DNA from: Pseudalkalibacillus sp045920555
Lineage (GTDB): Bacteria > Bacillota > Bacilli > Bacillales > Fictibacillaceae
DNA: 64,000 nucleotides
Direction of reading: 5' to 3'
Assembly: GCF_045920555.1 (NCBI RefSeq)
Contig: NZ_CP174509.1
Span: 5,456,001 to 5,520,000 of the forward strand
Below the pieces are notes generated by a model. That model searched no databases. It worked only from the letters and a program-made list of their open reading frames with translations, and was not told the origin of the DNA. The first letter of the stretch is position 1; each line of letters begins with the position of its first letter. Positions 34,561 to 43,170 of this stretch are shown one piece after another. Position numbers and translations under genes: made by a program.

Positions 34561-35982
34561 TTAGTGCTTATTATGTGGTTTTACTGCTTTCAATACTTGA
34601 AATAGTTTCTGCCCGGTTTCACTGTTTTCATTCAAACCGCTGAATTCGTCACTTTGTGGTCCATACGTATAGACATTCACATCGACACCTGTATGGGCGC
34701 TGGTTGTCCAACCTGTTCCTGATCGAACGTTGTATATATGTTCGATTGCATTGTCAACTTCTGTAATATCAATGTTTCCATCTGCATCAGTCTGTGCCGC
34801 CTCTTTAACGGCATCCACTTCTCCTTGTTTCAAATCCAATCCAGAGTAAGTGTTTAAAACCTCTTCGACATCTGCTCCTTCTGCAATTTCTGTAGCCATG
34901 TAATCTGGGGTGCGCTCAGCAGCCTTTATCACATCAGGGTTAAACACATAGTCCGAACCGCGTCCGATGGAAATCCCACCTGTGGAATGATCAGCTGTTG
35001 TAACGACAAGGGTTTGTTTATCTTTTTTCGCAAATTCGATTGCTTGCTTAAAGGCCTCTTCAAAATCTTTCATTTCACTCATAGCTGCCACAACATCATT
35101 ATCATGACCAGCCCAATCGATTTGACTTCCCTCCACCATTAGGAAAAAGCCATCTTTGTCCTTACTAAGTTTTTCTAGCGCTGTATTCGTCATCTCACTT
35201 AGAGAAGGAGTCTCTTCATCTCGGTCGATCGCTTTATCAAGGCCTTTCGGTGCAAACAGACCTAGAATTTGATCGTTATCAGCATTCAGCATATCCTCTT
35301 TGGTCGTTACATAGCTGTATCCATCTTGTTTGAATTCTTTTGCTAGATTCCGGTCACTTCGAATAAAATAATCGGTTCCGCCGCCAAGAAGGACATCTAC
35401 TTTATGCTCTCCCTTAATCATTTCATCGTAGTAATCATCTGCTATATCATTATAGTTCTGCCTTGACTCATCATGTGATCCGAAAGCGGCAGGCGTAGCA
35501 TGATTGATTTGGGAAGTAGCGACAAGCCCCGTCGCCTGTCCTTGGTCTTTTGCTACTTCAAGAATCGTTTTCACTTCTTCTTGTTCTAAGTCTACTGAGA
35601 TGGCACCATTATACGTTTTGATACCAGCTGCCATAGCGGTTGCTGTAGCTGCAGAGTCTGGGATGTTTTCTTTGACATCATCTTCTCCACCGTCAAAATA
35701 AGGGTCCCACGAATAAGTAGATTGCGTACCTACTAAATATGGATCGAATACTGTACGTTCCATCATTTTAGTAGATTGATCATCTTTTATGTAGCGATAC
35801 ATGGTGGTATAGGAAGGCCCCATACCATCTCCTACCATAAAGATAATATTTTTGATTTCGGCATTGTTTTTCTTATCCGTTTTTGCTTCGACCTCTGGTG
35901 TGCTAGTGCCTGTACCACCGATAACCAGTGAAGTAATCACTGTAAACGGCAATAGCTTTTTTTTAAAGTTTTTGCTAATCAT
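34561..35982 (-). CDS. Alkaline phosphatase, secreted (PhoA family)
   Basis: 473 residues. Sec signal MISKNFKKKLLPFTVITSLVIGG with a cleavage site near VEAKT. Catalytic parts: metal Asp in IIFMVGDGMGP, nucleophile Ser in DSAATATAMAAGIKT (about 110), HATPAAFGSH, EGSQIDWAGHDND (Asp-His metal ligands, about 287) and VVTTADHSTGG (about 325), and the late His in SAHTGVDV. It hydrolyses phosphomonoesters outside the cell, with zinc and magnesium (some Bacillus members use other ions). The ATG follows AAGGAGGATACTT. Related genes are controlled by PhoP under phosphate limitation; no clear Pho box was confirmed here. Confidence 0.92.
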   Translation of the reverse strand: MISKNFKKKLLPFTVITSLVIGGTGTSTPEVEAKTDKKNNAEIKNIIFMVGDGMGPSYTTMYRYIKDDQSTKMMERTVFDPYLVGTQSTYSWDPYFDGGEDDVKENIPDSAATATAMAAGIKTYNGAISVDLEQEEVKTILEVAKDQGQATGLVATSQINHATPAAFGSHDESRQNYNDIADDYYDEMIKGEHKVDVLLGGGTDYFIRSDRNLAKEFKQDGYSYVTTKEDMLNADNDQILGLFAPKGLDKAIDRDEETPSLSEMTNTALEKLSKDKDGFFLMVEGSQIDWAGHDNDVVAAMSEMKDFEEAFKQAIEFAKKDKQTLVVTTADHSTGGISIGRGSDYVFNPDVIKAAERTPDYMATEIAEGADVEEVLNTYSGLDLKQGEVDAVKEAAQTDADGNIDITEVDNAIEHIYNVRSGTGWTTSAHTGVDVNVYTYGPQSDEFSGLNENSETGQKLFQVLKAVKPHNKH

Positions 35983-36389
35983 AAGTATCCTCCTTCTTGC
36001 ATGTTTTTAACGATTATGTATGCGTATACATAATGTGAATAAAACTAGTAAATCACAAATACTCTACTTTTTGGGGTTGATCAGGAAAAAGAGTAGCGTA
36101 GAACTAGATAAATAGTTATCATTAATTTCCGCTCCCCATCGTCATACCTACAAAAAAAACAAAACCTACCAAATTATTATCAACTGGGCAGAAAGGCAGT
36201 TCATACTTCAGAAATGCGCTCGATTACTTAATAAAAATCCCAATGAAGCTTAGTGAAACGATTCATCCGTTTCTGTTCAAAATGGACCTGTTCTCTTAAA
36301 ATGTTTTTTCATCCTGATCAACTTGTCTATTCACTATCAAATTAGATTTCATATTAATAGATTATTAAATAATAAGGAGGTGAGACTTT
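35983..36389. other. Intergenic, 400 bp
   Basis: Upstream regions of the divergent phoA and the 36390 gene. A near-palindrome TATGTATGCGTATACATA lies at about 36016-36033 in the phoA promoter region. AATAAGGAGGTGAGACTTT (about 36370) is the ribosome site of the next gene. Confidence 0.5.
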
Positions 36390-36803
36390 ATGCCTAATCC
36401 ACATTTTATTAAAGCGAGTGCTAGTGGACCAGATGAAAGTGGTAACCTAACCGTTTCATTTAAAATTGCAGGTCTTGGGGATAATGTGACTACAACGATT
36501 ACTGCTAGTGCTGATGCCACTGCTGAATTCGCTTGTAGAAACAATGGTGGTAACTTTCCAAGTGATCCAAAGAAACAGCAAGTTAGTGGACCTGTATCAG
36601 CATCAAGACAATTCACATCTGGTAAAAATGGACAAATTACTGGAAGCCTAACATTACAACCACCACCCTCAACATTAGATTGTCCTCCAGGACAAGAAGA
36701 AGTATTAGTAAGCGTGACCTATACTAATGTTCAGGTTTCCGAACCTAGCGCAGGATCAGAAAGTATTCCGGGAACATTCACAAGAATCTTCTTTACTATT
36801 TAA
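36390..36803 (+). CDS. Uncharacterised 137-residue beta-rich protein
   Basis: The ribosome site AAGGAGGTGAGACTTT is excellent. The product (MPNPHFIKASASGPDESGNL, SFKIAGLGDNVTTTITASADATAEFACRNNGG, LTLQPPPSTLDCPPGQEEVLVSVTYTNVQV) resembles a small family I have seen in Bacillus genomes, with SGNL/GLG and CPPGQE motifs and two Cys. No signal peptide or membrane segment. Ser/Thr/Gly-rich beta strands suggest a structural or surface role, possibly in spores; that is speculation. Monocistronic. Confidence 0.7.
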   Translation: MPNPHFIKASASGPDESGNLTVSFKIAGLGDNVTTTITASADATAEFACRNNGGNFPSDPKKQQVSGPVSASRQFTSGKNGQITGSLTLQPPPSTLDCPPGQEEVLVSVTYTNVQVSEPSAGSESIPGTFTRIFFTI

Positions 36804-36948
36804 CTTGAGAACTATAAATAATTAATTCATTATCGTTGTTCAACAGTGATTTTCTTCTTTTTACAACAATTAGCTTTTTAAATTTAGCTCCCCTGTTAAT
36901 TGAGTAACTTAGAGTTCTATTTACTTTCTAATGTTTCGTTATAAAAAA

Positions 36949-36994
36949 GATGTTTACTCTTAAATGTGAGATACCTTATTTGAGAGTAAACATC
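36949..36994. terminator. Hairpin, 12-bp perfect stem
   Basis: GATGTTTACTCT pairs with AGAGTAAACATC across a 22-base loop, 146 bp after the 36390 gene. Later, imperfect GTAAACA motifs recur at about 37155-37195. Confidence 0.55.
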
Positions 36995-37231
36995 CCAGTA
37001 TAAAGAAAATAAGTTCTTTACTGTTCAGGAGAATCCTCTTTACGGGATCTGGAAATAGAAATAAAGTTGTTTAATTAAATCAGCTCAAGCCCTTGATATA
37101 TAAGGATTTTTCTGAAAATGAGCCGTTTTTTATTGAAAAAAACCGGTTATGAGTAAACAAATTTATTCCCAAGTAAACATCTATTTTTCCATGTAAAGAA
37201 CATTTTTTCACGTTACACCTAACAATTCCTT

Positions 37232-37309
37232 CTTATACTACAATCTGGCCCTATTCATTAAAAAGAGGGCATTTTCTTGCTTCAGAATGGCGCCCTTTTC
37301 TGGAATAAG
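37232..37309 (-). repeat. Dispersed hairpin repeat
   Basis: CTTATACTACAATCTGGCCC, then AAAAAGAGGGCATTTTCTTG, then AATGGCGCCCTTTTCTGGAA. Same layout as 33137-33204, diverged. Confidence 0.65.
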
Positions 37310-37319
37310 ATTGCAGGAA

Positions 37320-37911
37320 TTAATTGTTTATTTTAGCTGATAATTCATTAAAGTTTTCCACTATTTCAGGCATAGATAAATCCTCAGCTAACCCTTTACC
37401 ATTCTCTATAGATATTCTTGCTTAATCATATAATTTTGCTTTGATTTGTGCATCTGCAAGTGTATACCAGTAAAACCAAGCATCCATTTTGGATAATTTA
37501 TTCTTATAGAACCCTTCAATTACAGGATAATAGTTCAAGAATAAATCTTCATCAAATACTAATTTTTCGCCATTCCATTTAAGAACATTTACAAAATAGT
37601 GTCTGCAATATACCTCTGCCAGACTGCAATCCCAATATTTTTATTATTTAATAACTCTAATTTATGATAAAGAACATCTGAAATTTTTGAAAAAGTATTT
37701 TTATTCCATTCATAAATATCAAGATTATGTCTTGCTGAAGCACCAATTGTTGTTCCAAATAGGTATTCTTTAATTCCGTCACCTGTAATATCAGCAATAC
37801 CCGAGTACTGTAACCCTACTGCTTTTGTTTTTGTTTCCCAAATCTTTATCCATTTTGCATCTACTTTTTTTAATAATATAGCTCCAAAAACAGAACGGGA
37901 TGGTTGTGAAG
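37320..37911 (-). pseudogene. VCBS/FG-GAP-like protein, truncated by IS3, frameshift and stop
   Basis: From the IS border the frame reads SVFGAILLKKVDAKWIKIWETKTKAVGLQYSGIADITGDGIKEYLFGTT, with the DxxGDGxxE calcium-binding-like loop of FG-GAP repeats. Near 37592 a frame change leads to FVNVLKWNGEKLVFDEDLFLNYYPVIEGFYKN, followed by an in-frame TAA at about 37430 and ISIENGKGLAEDLSMPEIVENF. The N-terminal half is missing because the IS3 element begins at 37912. Function unknown. Confidence 0.65.
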
Positions 37912-39120
37912 TGACCCCTGTCAAGTAGACAGAAATTAAAAAGCATTTTTAAGCAGCCTGAGCTCTATAATTATAGGGACTCAGGTTGTTTAATTTCTTT
38001 TGAAATCTCTGGTGATTATAAAATCGTATGTATTGGTGGACGGCAAACTTAACCTCTTCAGAGGTTCGGAAAGAGTATAAGTGAAAACATTCTGTTTTAA
38101 AATGGCTAAAAAAGTTCTCCATACAAGCATTATCCCAACAGTTTCCTTTTCGAGACATACTCGCTTTCATTTTGTATTTTTTAAGCAGTTGGTTATATTG
38201 TTTTGAGGTGTACTGGAATCCCTGATCGCTATGAAGGATAATTCCTTTTACACTCCGTTTTCTTCTTGCCTTTTTTACTGTATCCATTACTAGTTGAAGG
38301 TCGTTTCTTTGACTGATTTTATATGCGATGATTTCGTTATTGTATAAGTCTTTAATAGCCGATAAATACAATCTTTGTCCATTAAAAATTAAGTATGTAA
38401 TGTCTGTTACCCATTTTTCATTTGGCTTAGAGGCTTTAAAATCTCGGTTCAAATGGTTTTCTGAGATGGCATAAGCTTCCTTCTTTCCGTAGTAGGGCCG
38501 TTTTCTTCTTATGATGGCTTTTATTCCCAATTCACCCATCAAGCGTTGAACCCGTTTATGATTCATATGTAAATTGTGTACCGACTTAAGCCAGACATGT
38601 ATCCTTCTATAACCATAAATCCCCTTGAGCTTTGTGTGACACTTTATGATTAACTTCTTGATTTTATCATCCTCTAACTGTTTAGAAGAGGGGGCTTCCT
38701 GACGCTTTAACCACTTGTAATATCCGCCCCTTGATACCCCTGCAAGTTCACATAGAAGTTGGACAGGGTATTGTTTCTTGGACATATCTTGAATCACTTT
38801 ATACTTAGTACCTGTTGATACGGCTTCCATACCCCCTTTTACTTCCCTAAGAACTTTTTTAACATTTCATTCTCGGCTTCTAATCGTTTGATTTTCTCTT
38901 CTGGATCCTCAGGACGGGTTCTTGGTCTGCCTTTCCCAGGTCCTTTTGCTTTCCCGCGCTTTTCCTCGAGACCCTTTATTCCTTCTGCCTCAAAGTGTTG
39001 AACCCAACGACGTACAACTGAACTAGAAATACCTACTTCCTTCGCAACCGTATCGTAGCCCATACCATCTTTAATATATAGATCCACTACTTTTTTCTTC
39101 AAATCTTCATGTTCTGATTT
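37912..39120 (-). mobile_element. IS3-family insertion sequence, left end deleted
   Basis: The right terminus reads TGACCCCTGTCAAGTAGACA at 37912 (plus-strand view), a typical IS3 end. OrfB is complete and orfA lacks its first codons, being fused to a DinB-like gene near 39120. No matching left terminus was found, so a deletion has removed the left end. Two different genes flank the element, also consistent with deletion. Confidence 0.75.
37949..38830 (-). CDS. IS3-family transposase OrfB
   Basis: 293 residues and complete. An N-terminal HTH (YPVQLLCELAGVSRGGYYKW) precedes the rve integrase core: NEKWVTDITYLIFNG (Asp), IILHSDQGFQYTSKQYN (Asp), and NCWDNACMENFFSHFKTE (Glu). It should cut and join DNA ends, but it is normally made as an OrfAB fusion by frameshifting and its OrfA partner is altered here. 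8 bp separate the OrfA stop at 38839 from its ATG. Confidence 0.88.
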   Translation of the reverse strand: MEAVSTGTKYKVIQDMSKKQYPVQLLCELAGVSRGGYYKWLKRQEAPSSKQLEDDKIKKLIIKCHTKLKGIYGYRRIHVWLKSVHNLHMNHKRVQRLMGELGIKAIIRRKRPYYGKKEAYAISENHLNRDFKASKPNEKWVTDITYLIFNGQRLYLSAIKDLYNNEIIAYKISQRNDLQLVMDTVKKARRKRSVKGIILHSDQGFQYTSKQYNQLLKKYKMKASMSRKGNCWDNACMENFFSHFKTECFHLYSFRTSEEVKFAVHQYIRFYNHQRFQKKLNNLSPYNYRAQAA

Positions 39121-39456
39121 TGTTAGTATTTTTCCAAGTTCACGATGAACATAAAAGTATTCTTGTTTTGTTTCCTTCCAATTTTCTAACGTCTCAGTTG
39201 GTAATCGAAATGTAGATTCATTATTTTCTGCCTGTGGTTCATTCGCTGTTTCACCAAGAAATCGCATCAGAAATCTCTTTTCATAGAAAAGTAAATGACA
39301 AACTAATTCCCAAATGGAATTCATTGCCCCATCAGCTGGTTTCCAAATTGCCTGTTCAAAAGTAATATCCTCTAGCACTTTTTCAAGTGGTGGAAACCAG
39401 TCTTCTTCATCTAAGCAGCTTGCCCATTGTTGTAACAAAAGTGTCTTTACATCCAT
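38839..39456 (-). CDS. DinB-like / IS3 OrfA in-frame chimera
   Basis: 205 residues in one uninterrupted frame. Residues 1 to about 112 are a DinB/YfiT four-helix protein (FEQAIWKPADGAMNSIWELVCHLLFYEKRFLMRFLGE, with the first metal His), cut before the terminal His motif. Residues about 113-205 are OrfA (VVDLYIKDGMGYDTVAKEVGISSSVVRRWVQHFEAEGIKGL, then a leucine-zipper EEKIKRLEAENEMLKKFLGK). GGAGGGAATAGAAA precedes the ATG. A natural fusion from IS-associated deletion; DinB metal site is incomplete, and OrfA lacks its own start. Confidence 0.8.
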   Translation of the reverse strand: MDVKTLLLQQWASCLDEEDWFPPLEKVLEDITFEQAIWKPADGAMNSIWELVCHLLFYEKRFLMRFLGETANEPQAENNESTFRLPTETLENWKETKQEYFYVHRELGKILTKSEHEDLKKKVVDLYIKDGMGYDTVAKEVGISSSVVRRWVQHFEAEGIKGLEEKRGKAKGPGKGRPRTRPEDPEEKIKRLEAENEMLKKFLGK

Positions 39457-39573
39457 TTTCTATTCCCTCCAATTTAATCCCTTTAATAGATAATCCCTTT
39501 GGTCAAAATTCATTTGCGGCGTGTTGTTCTGGCATAACTTACAATTTCAAGATGAACGATCAAATTACCTCCC

Positions 39574-39650
39574 CTTACTCCACAATATGGCCCTTTTCAT
39601 GAAGAAAGACGCTTTCCTTATTAAAGAATAGCGCCCGATTGCTGAAGATC
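39574..39650 (-). repeat. Dispersed hairpin repeat
   Basis: CTTACTCCACAATATGGCCC, AGACGCTTTCCTTATTAAAG, AATAGCGCCCGATTGCTGAAGATC split over the two arms. Clear member of the 33137-33204 family. Confidence 0.7.
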
Positions 39651-39693
39651 TGTTTACTTAAACTGTGGAAAAAAAGATATAATAATTTATAAG

Positions 39694-39720
39694 AAAAGGC
39701 TGGGATGTTCCAGCCCTTTT
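39694..39720. terminator. Hairpin, terminator of the M20 amidohydrolase gene
   Basis: AAAAGGCTGG and CCAGCCCTTTT pair around ATGTT with one bulge; T-rich on both strands. About 65 bp after the amidohydrolase stop. Confidence 0.5.
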
Positions 39721-39785
39721 AGATGTGTAATAAAGTCGTTACTATTCAAATGTATCTTTATATTTTTTAAATAATTTTAAAGGAG

Positions 39786-41408
39786 TCACAATGTTTGTTT
39801 AACAATTGAAGACTCTTTACTAGTTCTATCCTCCTCAGGAGTAGCAGGTATCACCCATTCATTTTCTTTTCTCTCAGTTGTAACATATTCCGGCCAACGG
39901 AAATGGATTGGAGGTTCATAATCAGATAGAGGACCAACCCATTTTGTCCCATTAATTCCGCCTCCTGTTCGTTTAAAAAACTCTTGTTTAGCTTTTTCTA
40001 GTAAATTCGGTTTGGTTAATAAATCAATAATAGTCAAGCCAACGGTCCCTGAGGCGCTATAAATCATTGGATCTATACATTCAGGAATTCCACCTAATGC
40101 ATTCATTACCCAGCTTGGGTAACTGTAACCACTAGGGGCCTTTAATGCTGGTCTACCAACATATAATCGAACAGTTGGGGCATGCCAACAGTACTCCGTA
40201 TAATCATCGGATGTAAAATGTTCTTGCCAAGAAGGTAAAGTAGCTCTTAATTTTGCTTCTGCTTCTTTTGGATCAATGAGTGTTTCGACTTCTTTCAAGA
40301 ATGGCTTATCCATCGGTTGCAAACCTAAATTTTTTTGAATCCCTTTAGCAATTTCCACTGCTTTTGGTCCGAAATGAGGGGGGCCAACCACTTTTAAATT
40401 CTCATAGGTTAGATTAGCCATTGTATGGTTAGCTAATCCCATTCGTGACTTTGTAATCCAGTCTTTTTTCCAACTACAATGTGCTGATCTTGCAGCACTT
40501 TCTGCGTTTTGGTCAAGTACATGTAAAACTTTTTCTGCCATTTCAATAGTAGGAACACGCATAAAATAGTATATTTGAGCCATTTGTGAAGGTAGATTAT
40601 CTGCAGTAGCCTGCCCGGTATTTAATATTGTTTCATTCATAGACCATCCCATGTTATTGGAAAGCATATGTTCCCTGTACATTTTTGACAATGAATACAT
40701 TGTGACTACAGCATCTGTAGCACCTGGACATCTTGCGGAAGCATGTGACGCTGGTATCGGACTGTCACTAGAGGAGGATAACCACGTTTCAGGATTATCA
40801 CATGTAAATGTATACATTACTGAGAAGGCAACCGAGCAGTGAGTATTCCATCTTGTCGTATTACATAAAGGAAGCATATAAAAAGGATGAAAGCTAATGG
40901 CTGCATCTAGGTCATCATAATAACCTTTAGCTGCATGAATTGGTTTAGAGCCGCGTAGCTTTTCTGCCGGTTCACCGAAAAATTTGAGTTTACCCTTGAT
41001 GTTATATTTTTCCATCGTATTTTTAGCTGCAAGAAATCCACCAAGAGAACTAATTCCTAACGCTGAATGCGGATCTGTATGCCCCCCGGCATATTTGCTC
41101 AACCCGTTACGGGGGCGTTCCACCGTGTCGGCAGCTTGACAGTTTCCCGGAACGGCATCATATTCTGCATATCCCCCAATTACAGGGCCGTCTCCATTAC
41201 TCCAAGTAGCACAGAAAGCTGTAGGCATCCCGCCACTTCCTTCTTCTACCGTAAATCCTTCATCCCTTAACTTTTGAACATACCATTTTGCAGATCTATA
41301 CTCTCTCCATGCTGTCTCAGCGTAGTTCCAAATGATTTGATTCCAATTTGATAAATCTTGTTTATTTTTTGATACCCAATCTAAAACATAATTTCTTGAA
41401 CTTTCCAT
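39786..41408 (-). CDS. M20-family amidohydrolase, AbgB-like (aminobenzoyl-glutamate hydrolase type)
   Basis: 540 residues. Metal-site sequences of M20D peptidases are visible: GGYAEYDAVPGN (about 77), GHTDPHSALGISSLGGFLAA (about 108), FFGEPAEKLRGSKPIHAAKGYYDDLDAAISFHP, and late GGIPECIDPMIYSASGTVGLTIIDLL. AbgB-like enzymes remove an acyl or aroyl group from an amino acid; the substrate is not evident, and a C-terminal extension of about 40 residues ends the protein. The ATG follows AAGGGGGATAAACGGAA. A perfect sigma-54 promoter lies 39 bp upstream, so expression should need the PAS activator next door. Confidence 0.85.
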   Translation of the reverse strand: MESSRNYVLDWVSKNKQDLSNWNQIIWNYAETAWREYRSAKWYVQKLRDEGFTVEEGSGGMPTAFCATWSNGDGPVIGGYAEYDAVPGNCQAADTVERPRNGLSKYAGGHTDPHSALGISSLGGFLAAKNTMEKYNIKGKLKFFGEPAEKLRGSKPIHAAKGYYDDLDAAISFHPFYMLPLCNTTRWNTHCSVAFSVMYTFTCDNPETWLSSSSDSPIPASHASARCPGATDAVVTMYSLSKMYREHMLSNNMGWSMNETILNTGQATADNLPSQMAQIYYFMRVPTIEMAEKVLHVLDQNAESAARSAHCSWKKDWITKSRMGLANHTMANLTYENLKVVGPPHFGPKAVEIAKGIQKNLGLQPMDKPFLKEVETLIDPKEAEAKLRATLPSWQEHFTSDDYTEYCWHAPTVRLYVGRPALKAPSGYSYPSWVMNALGGIPECIDPMIYSASGTVGLTIIDLLTKPNLLEKAKQEFFKRTGGGINGTKWVGPLSDYEPPIHFRWPEYVTTERKENEWVIPATPEEDRTSKESSIVKQTL

Positions 41409-41446
41409 TTCCGTTTATCCCCCTTATAAAAGTTTTAATTATAATA

Positions 41447-41463
41447 ATGCAAAAATTGTGCCA
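41447..41463 (-). promoter_or_regulatory. Sigma-54 (-24/-12) promoter of the M20 amidohydrolase
   Basis: On the minus strand TGGCACAATTTTTGCAT matches the sigma-54 consensus TGGCAC-N5-TTGCA exactly. It stands between the amidohydrolase start (41408) and the sigma-54 activator gene stop (41531). Confidence 0.85.
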
Positions 41464-41530
41464 GTTTTTTGTAAGGGGGGTTATTTTGAGCGGGGGAATG
41501 ATATAGAATCCAGTTTATTGATACGATAAT

Positions 41531-42907
41531 TTAATGTAAATATTCTTTGTATTTTTGCATTTTTCTTACGACTGTAGGTTGACTAACGCCTAGATATTTA
41601 GCCATTTCTGTAGTACTTCTGCACTCCATTTTAGCCTTCTTTAAAATATTTATTTCTACTTCCTTCAGCATTTCGTAAAGGGAGATGTCTCCAACCTTGT
41701 TTAATGGATTTGTATATCCCTCCATTAATATTTTATCCGGTAAATGTTCCGGTAGAATAATAGAGGAATCTATTGTTAGAATTAATCTCTCAATCAAGTT
41801 AGATAACTCTCTAATATTGCCTGGCCACGAATAACCTAAAAGGATATCGAGGGTTTGCCTATGAAACTCTCTTCTTTTATTATGCTTATGATTAAACTGA
41901 TCTTTGAGTAGCAGAGTTAATTTAGCAAGATCTTCTTCTCTTTCCCTTAAAGCAGGAATGTGAAGGGGGATAACGGATAAGCGATAAAATAAATCTTCTC
42001 GAAAGCTCTTTTCTTTAACTTTTTTTTCGAGATTAACATGCGTGGCTGTAATTAACCTAAAATTCACATATCTTGGTTTACTATCTCCAATCTTGAAAAA
42101 TTTCTTCTCTTGAATGAGTGTTAGAAGCTTTACCTGAAGATTTAGAGGTAATTCCCCAATTTCATCCAAGAATAAAGTTCCATTTGCTGCTTCTTCAACT
42201 AGGCCCTTTTTCCCTCTTGAATTAGCCCCTGTAAATGAACCAGGAGCATATCCAAATAGCTCTGATTCGAGAAGGGATTCTGGTAATGAACCACAGTTGA
42301 CTTGGATTAAAGCCCCCTTTCTTTGGCTATTATCATGGATAAATTTTGCCAACACATTTTTACCTACTCCTGTCTCGCCGGTTATAAGAATAGATGTGTC
42401 TGTATTAGCGACCATCATAGAAGTGTTTAAGATTTGTTTCATTTGACTGCTTGAAGCAATCATGTTATTGGACTTTTCCTGTGAGTTTTGAAAAAAGGCT
42501 AAATCATTTTTTACCTTTTGTAATTCTAATTCCATTTCTTTTACATATTCTTTTAATTTTTCAAAGTCTGTAACGTCTTGTGAGTAAGTAACAATATATT
42601 GTATTTCGTTTTGCTGATTATAGATGACATCTCCATTTAATAACAGTTTATTTCCTAACTTTGTAGTTTGAATAATGGTTTGTCTTTTTTTTGATTTAAT
42701 TACCATTTTGGCTATTGATGGATAAAAAATCTTCTTTCTCTCAAGATCGTATACTGATTTACCTATTAACTCCTCTTTGCTTAGACCAAACCAATATTCA
42801 CATGAATTATTAGCATAAACAATAGTTCCTGTGGCATCTGTAATAATAACATCGTTGTATATTCCATCTACTATTTCCTTCCAATACCCAGAGATGATAG
42901 AATCCAT
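41531..42907 (-). CDS. PAS-containing sigma-54-dependent transcriptional activator
   Basis: 458 residues. A PAS domain (about 10-115: ITDATGTIVYANNSCEYWFGLSKEELIGKSVYDLE) senses a signal. The AAA+ domain has Walker A GETGVGKNVLAKFIHD (about 187), the sigma-54 contact loop as GSFTGA (a Ser variant of GAFTGA), Walker B TLFLDEIGELP and the arginine-finger region. The C-terminus holds a Fis/TyrR-type HTH (STTEMAKYLGVSQPTVVRKMQKY). No receiver domain, so it responds to a ligand or redox cue. GGAGGGTGAATA precedes the ATG. Its targets are likely the two neighbouring -24/-12 promoters. Confidence 0.92.
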   Translation of the reverse strand: MDSIISGYWKEIVDGIYNDVIITDATGTIVYANNSCEYWFGLSKEELIGKSVYDLERKKIFYPSIAKMVIKSKKRQTIIQTTKLGNKLLLNGDVIYNQQNEIQYIVTYSQDVTDFEKLKEYVKEMELELQKVKNDLAFFQNSQEKSNNMIASSSQMKQILNTSMMVANTDTSILITGETGVGKNVLAKFIHDNSQRKGALIQVNCGSLPESLLESELFGYAPGSFTGANSRGKKGLVEEAANGTLFLDEIGELPLNLQVKLLTLIQEKKFFKIGDSKPRYVNFRLITATHVNLEKKVKEKSFREDLFYRLSVIPLHIPALREREEDLAKLTLLLKDQFNHKHNKRREFHRQTLDILLGYSWPGNIRELSNLIERLILTIDSSIILPEHLPDKILMEGYTNPLNKVGDISLYEMLKEVEINILKKAKMECRSTTEMAKYLGVSQPTVVRKMQKYKEYLH

Positions 42908-42946
42908 TATTCACCCTCCAACTTCTTTTTTAACGATTGTATAGCA

Positions 42947-42968
42947 GGTTATTCTGTTCTGTATAACC
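42947..42968. promoter_or_regulatory. Candidate activator-binding dyad (UAS)
   Basis: GGTTAT-N10-ATAACC, a perfect 6+6 dyad 115 bp upstream of the -24 element of the 43171 gene and 40 bp upstream of the activator start. Distance fits an enhancer for a sigma-54 activator. Confidence 0.45.
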
Positions 42969-43082
42969 AGAAATGAACTATAAATATAGGGCCTAACCAA
43001 AATTTAATTTAATTCTATACAATACTGAATAGTAGGTAAAGGTGTATATCCTGAAAATACAGATAAATCAGGCAATTCATTA

Positions 43083-43100
43083 TTGGTACAATAATTGCAT
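43083..43100 (+). promoter_or_regulatory. Sigma-54 (-24/-12) promoter of the YtcJ-like amidohydrolase
   Basis: TTGGTACAATAATTGCAT: GG (43085) and GC (43097) are 12 bp apart, as required, and only one position of TGGCAC differs. It is 71 bp upstream of the coding start. Confidence 0.8.
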
Positions 43101-43170
43101 TGTCTATATACGACTGAAAGAAAAGTATACCGATATTTTAGAAGATTAATTTAGAATAGGAGTAGTGGAA

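Larger units (their letters stand above)
36804..37319. other. Intergenic, 520 bp
   Basis: Contains a 12-bp perfect hairpin (36949-36994) and a member of the dispersed hairpin family (37232-37309). No gene. Confidence 0.6.
39457..39785. other. Intergenic, 330 bp
   Basis: Holds a dispersed hairpin repeat (39574-39650) and a hairpin at 39694-39720 (AAAAGGCTGG ... CCAGCCCTTTT). No gene. Confidence 0.6.
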
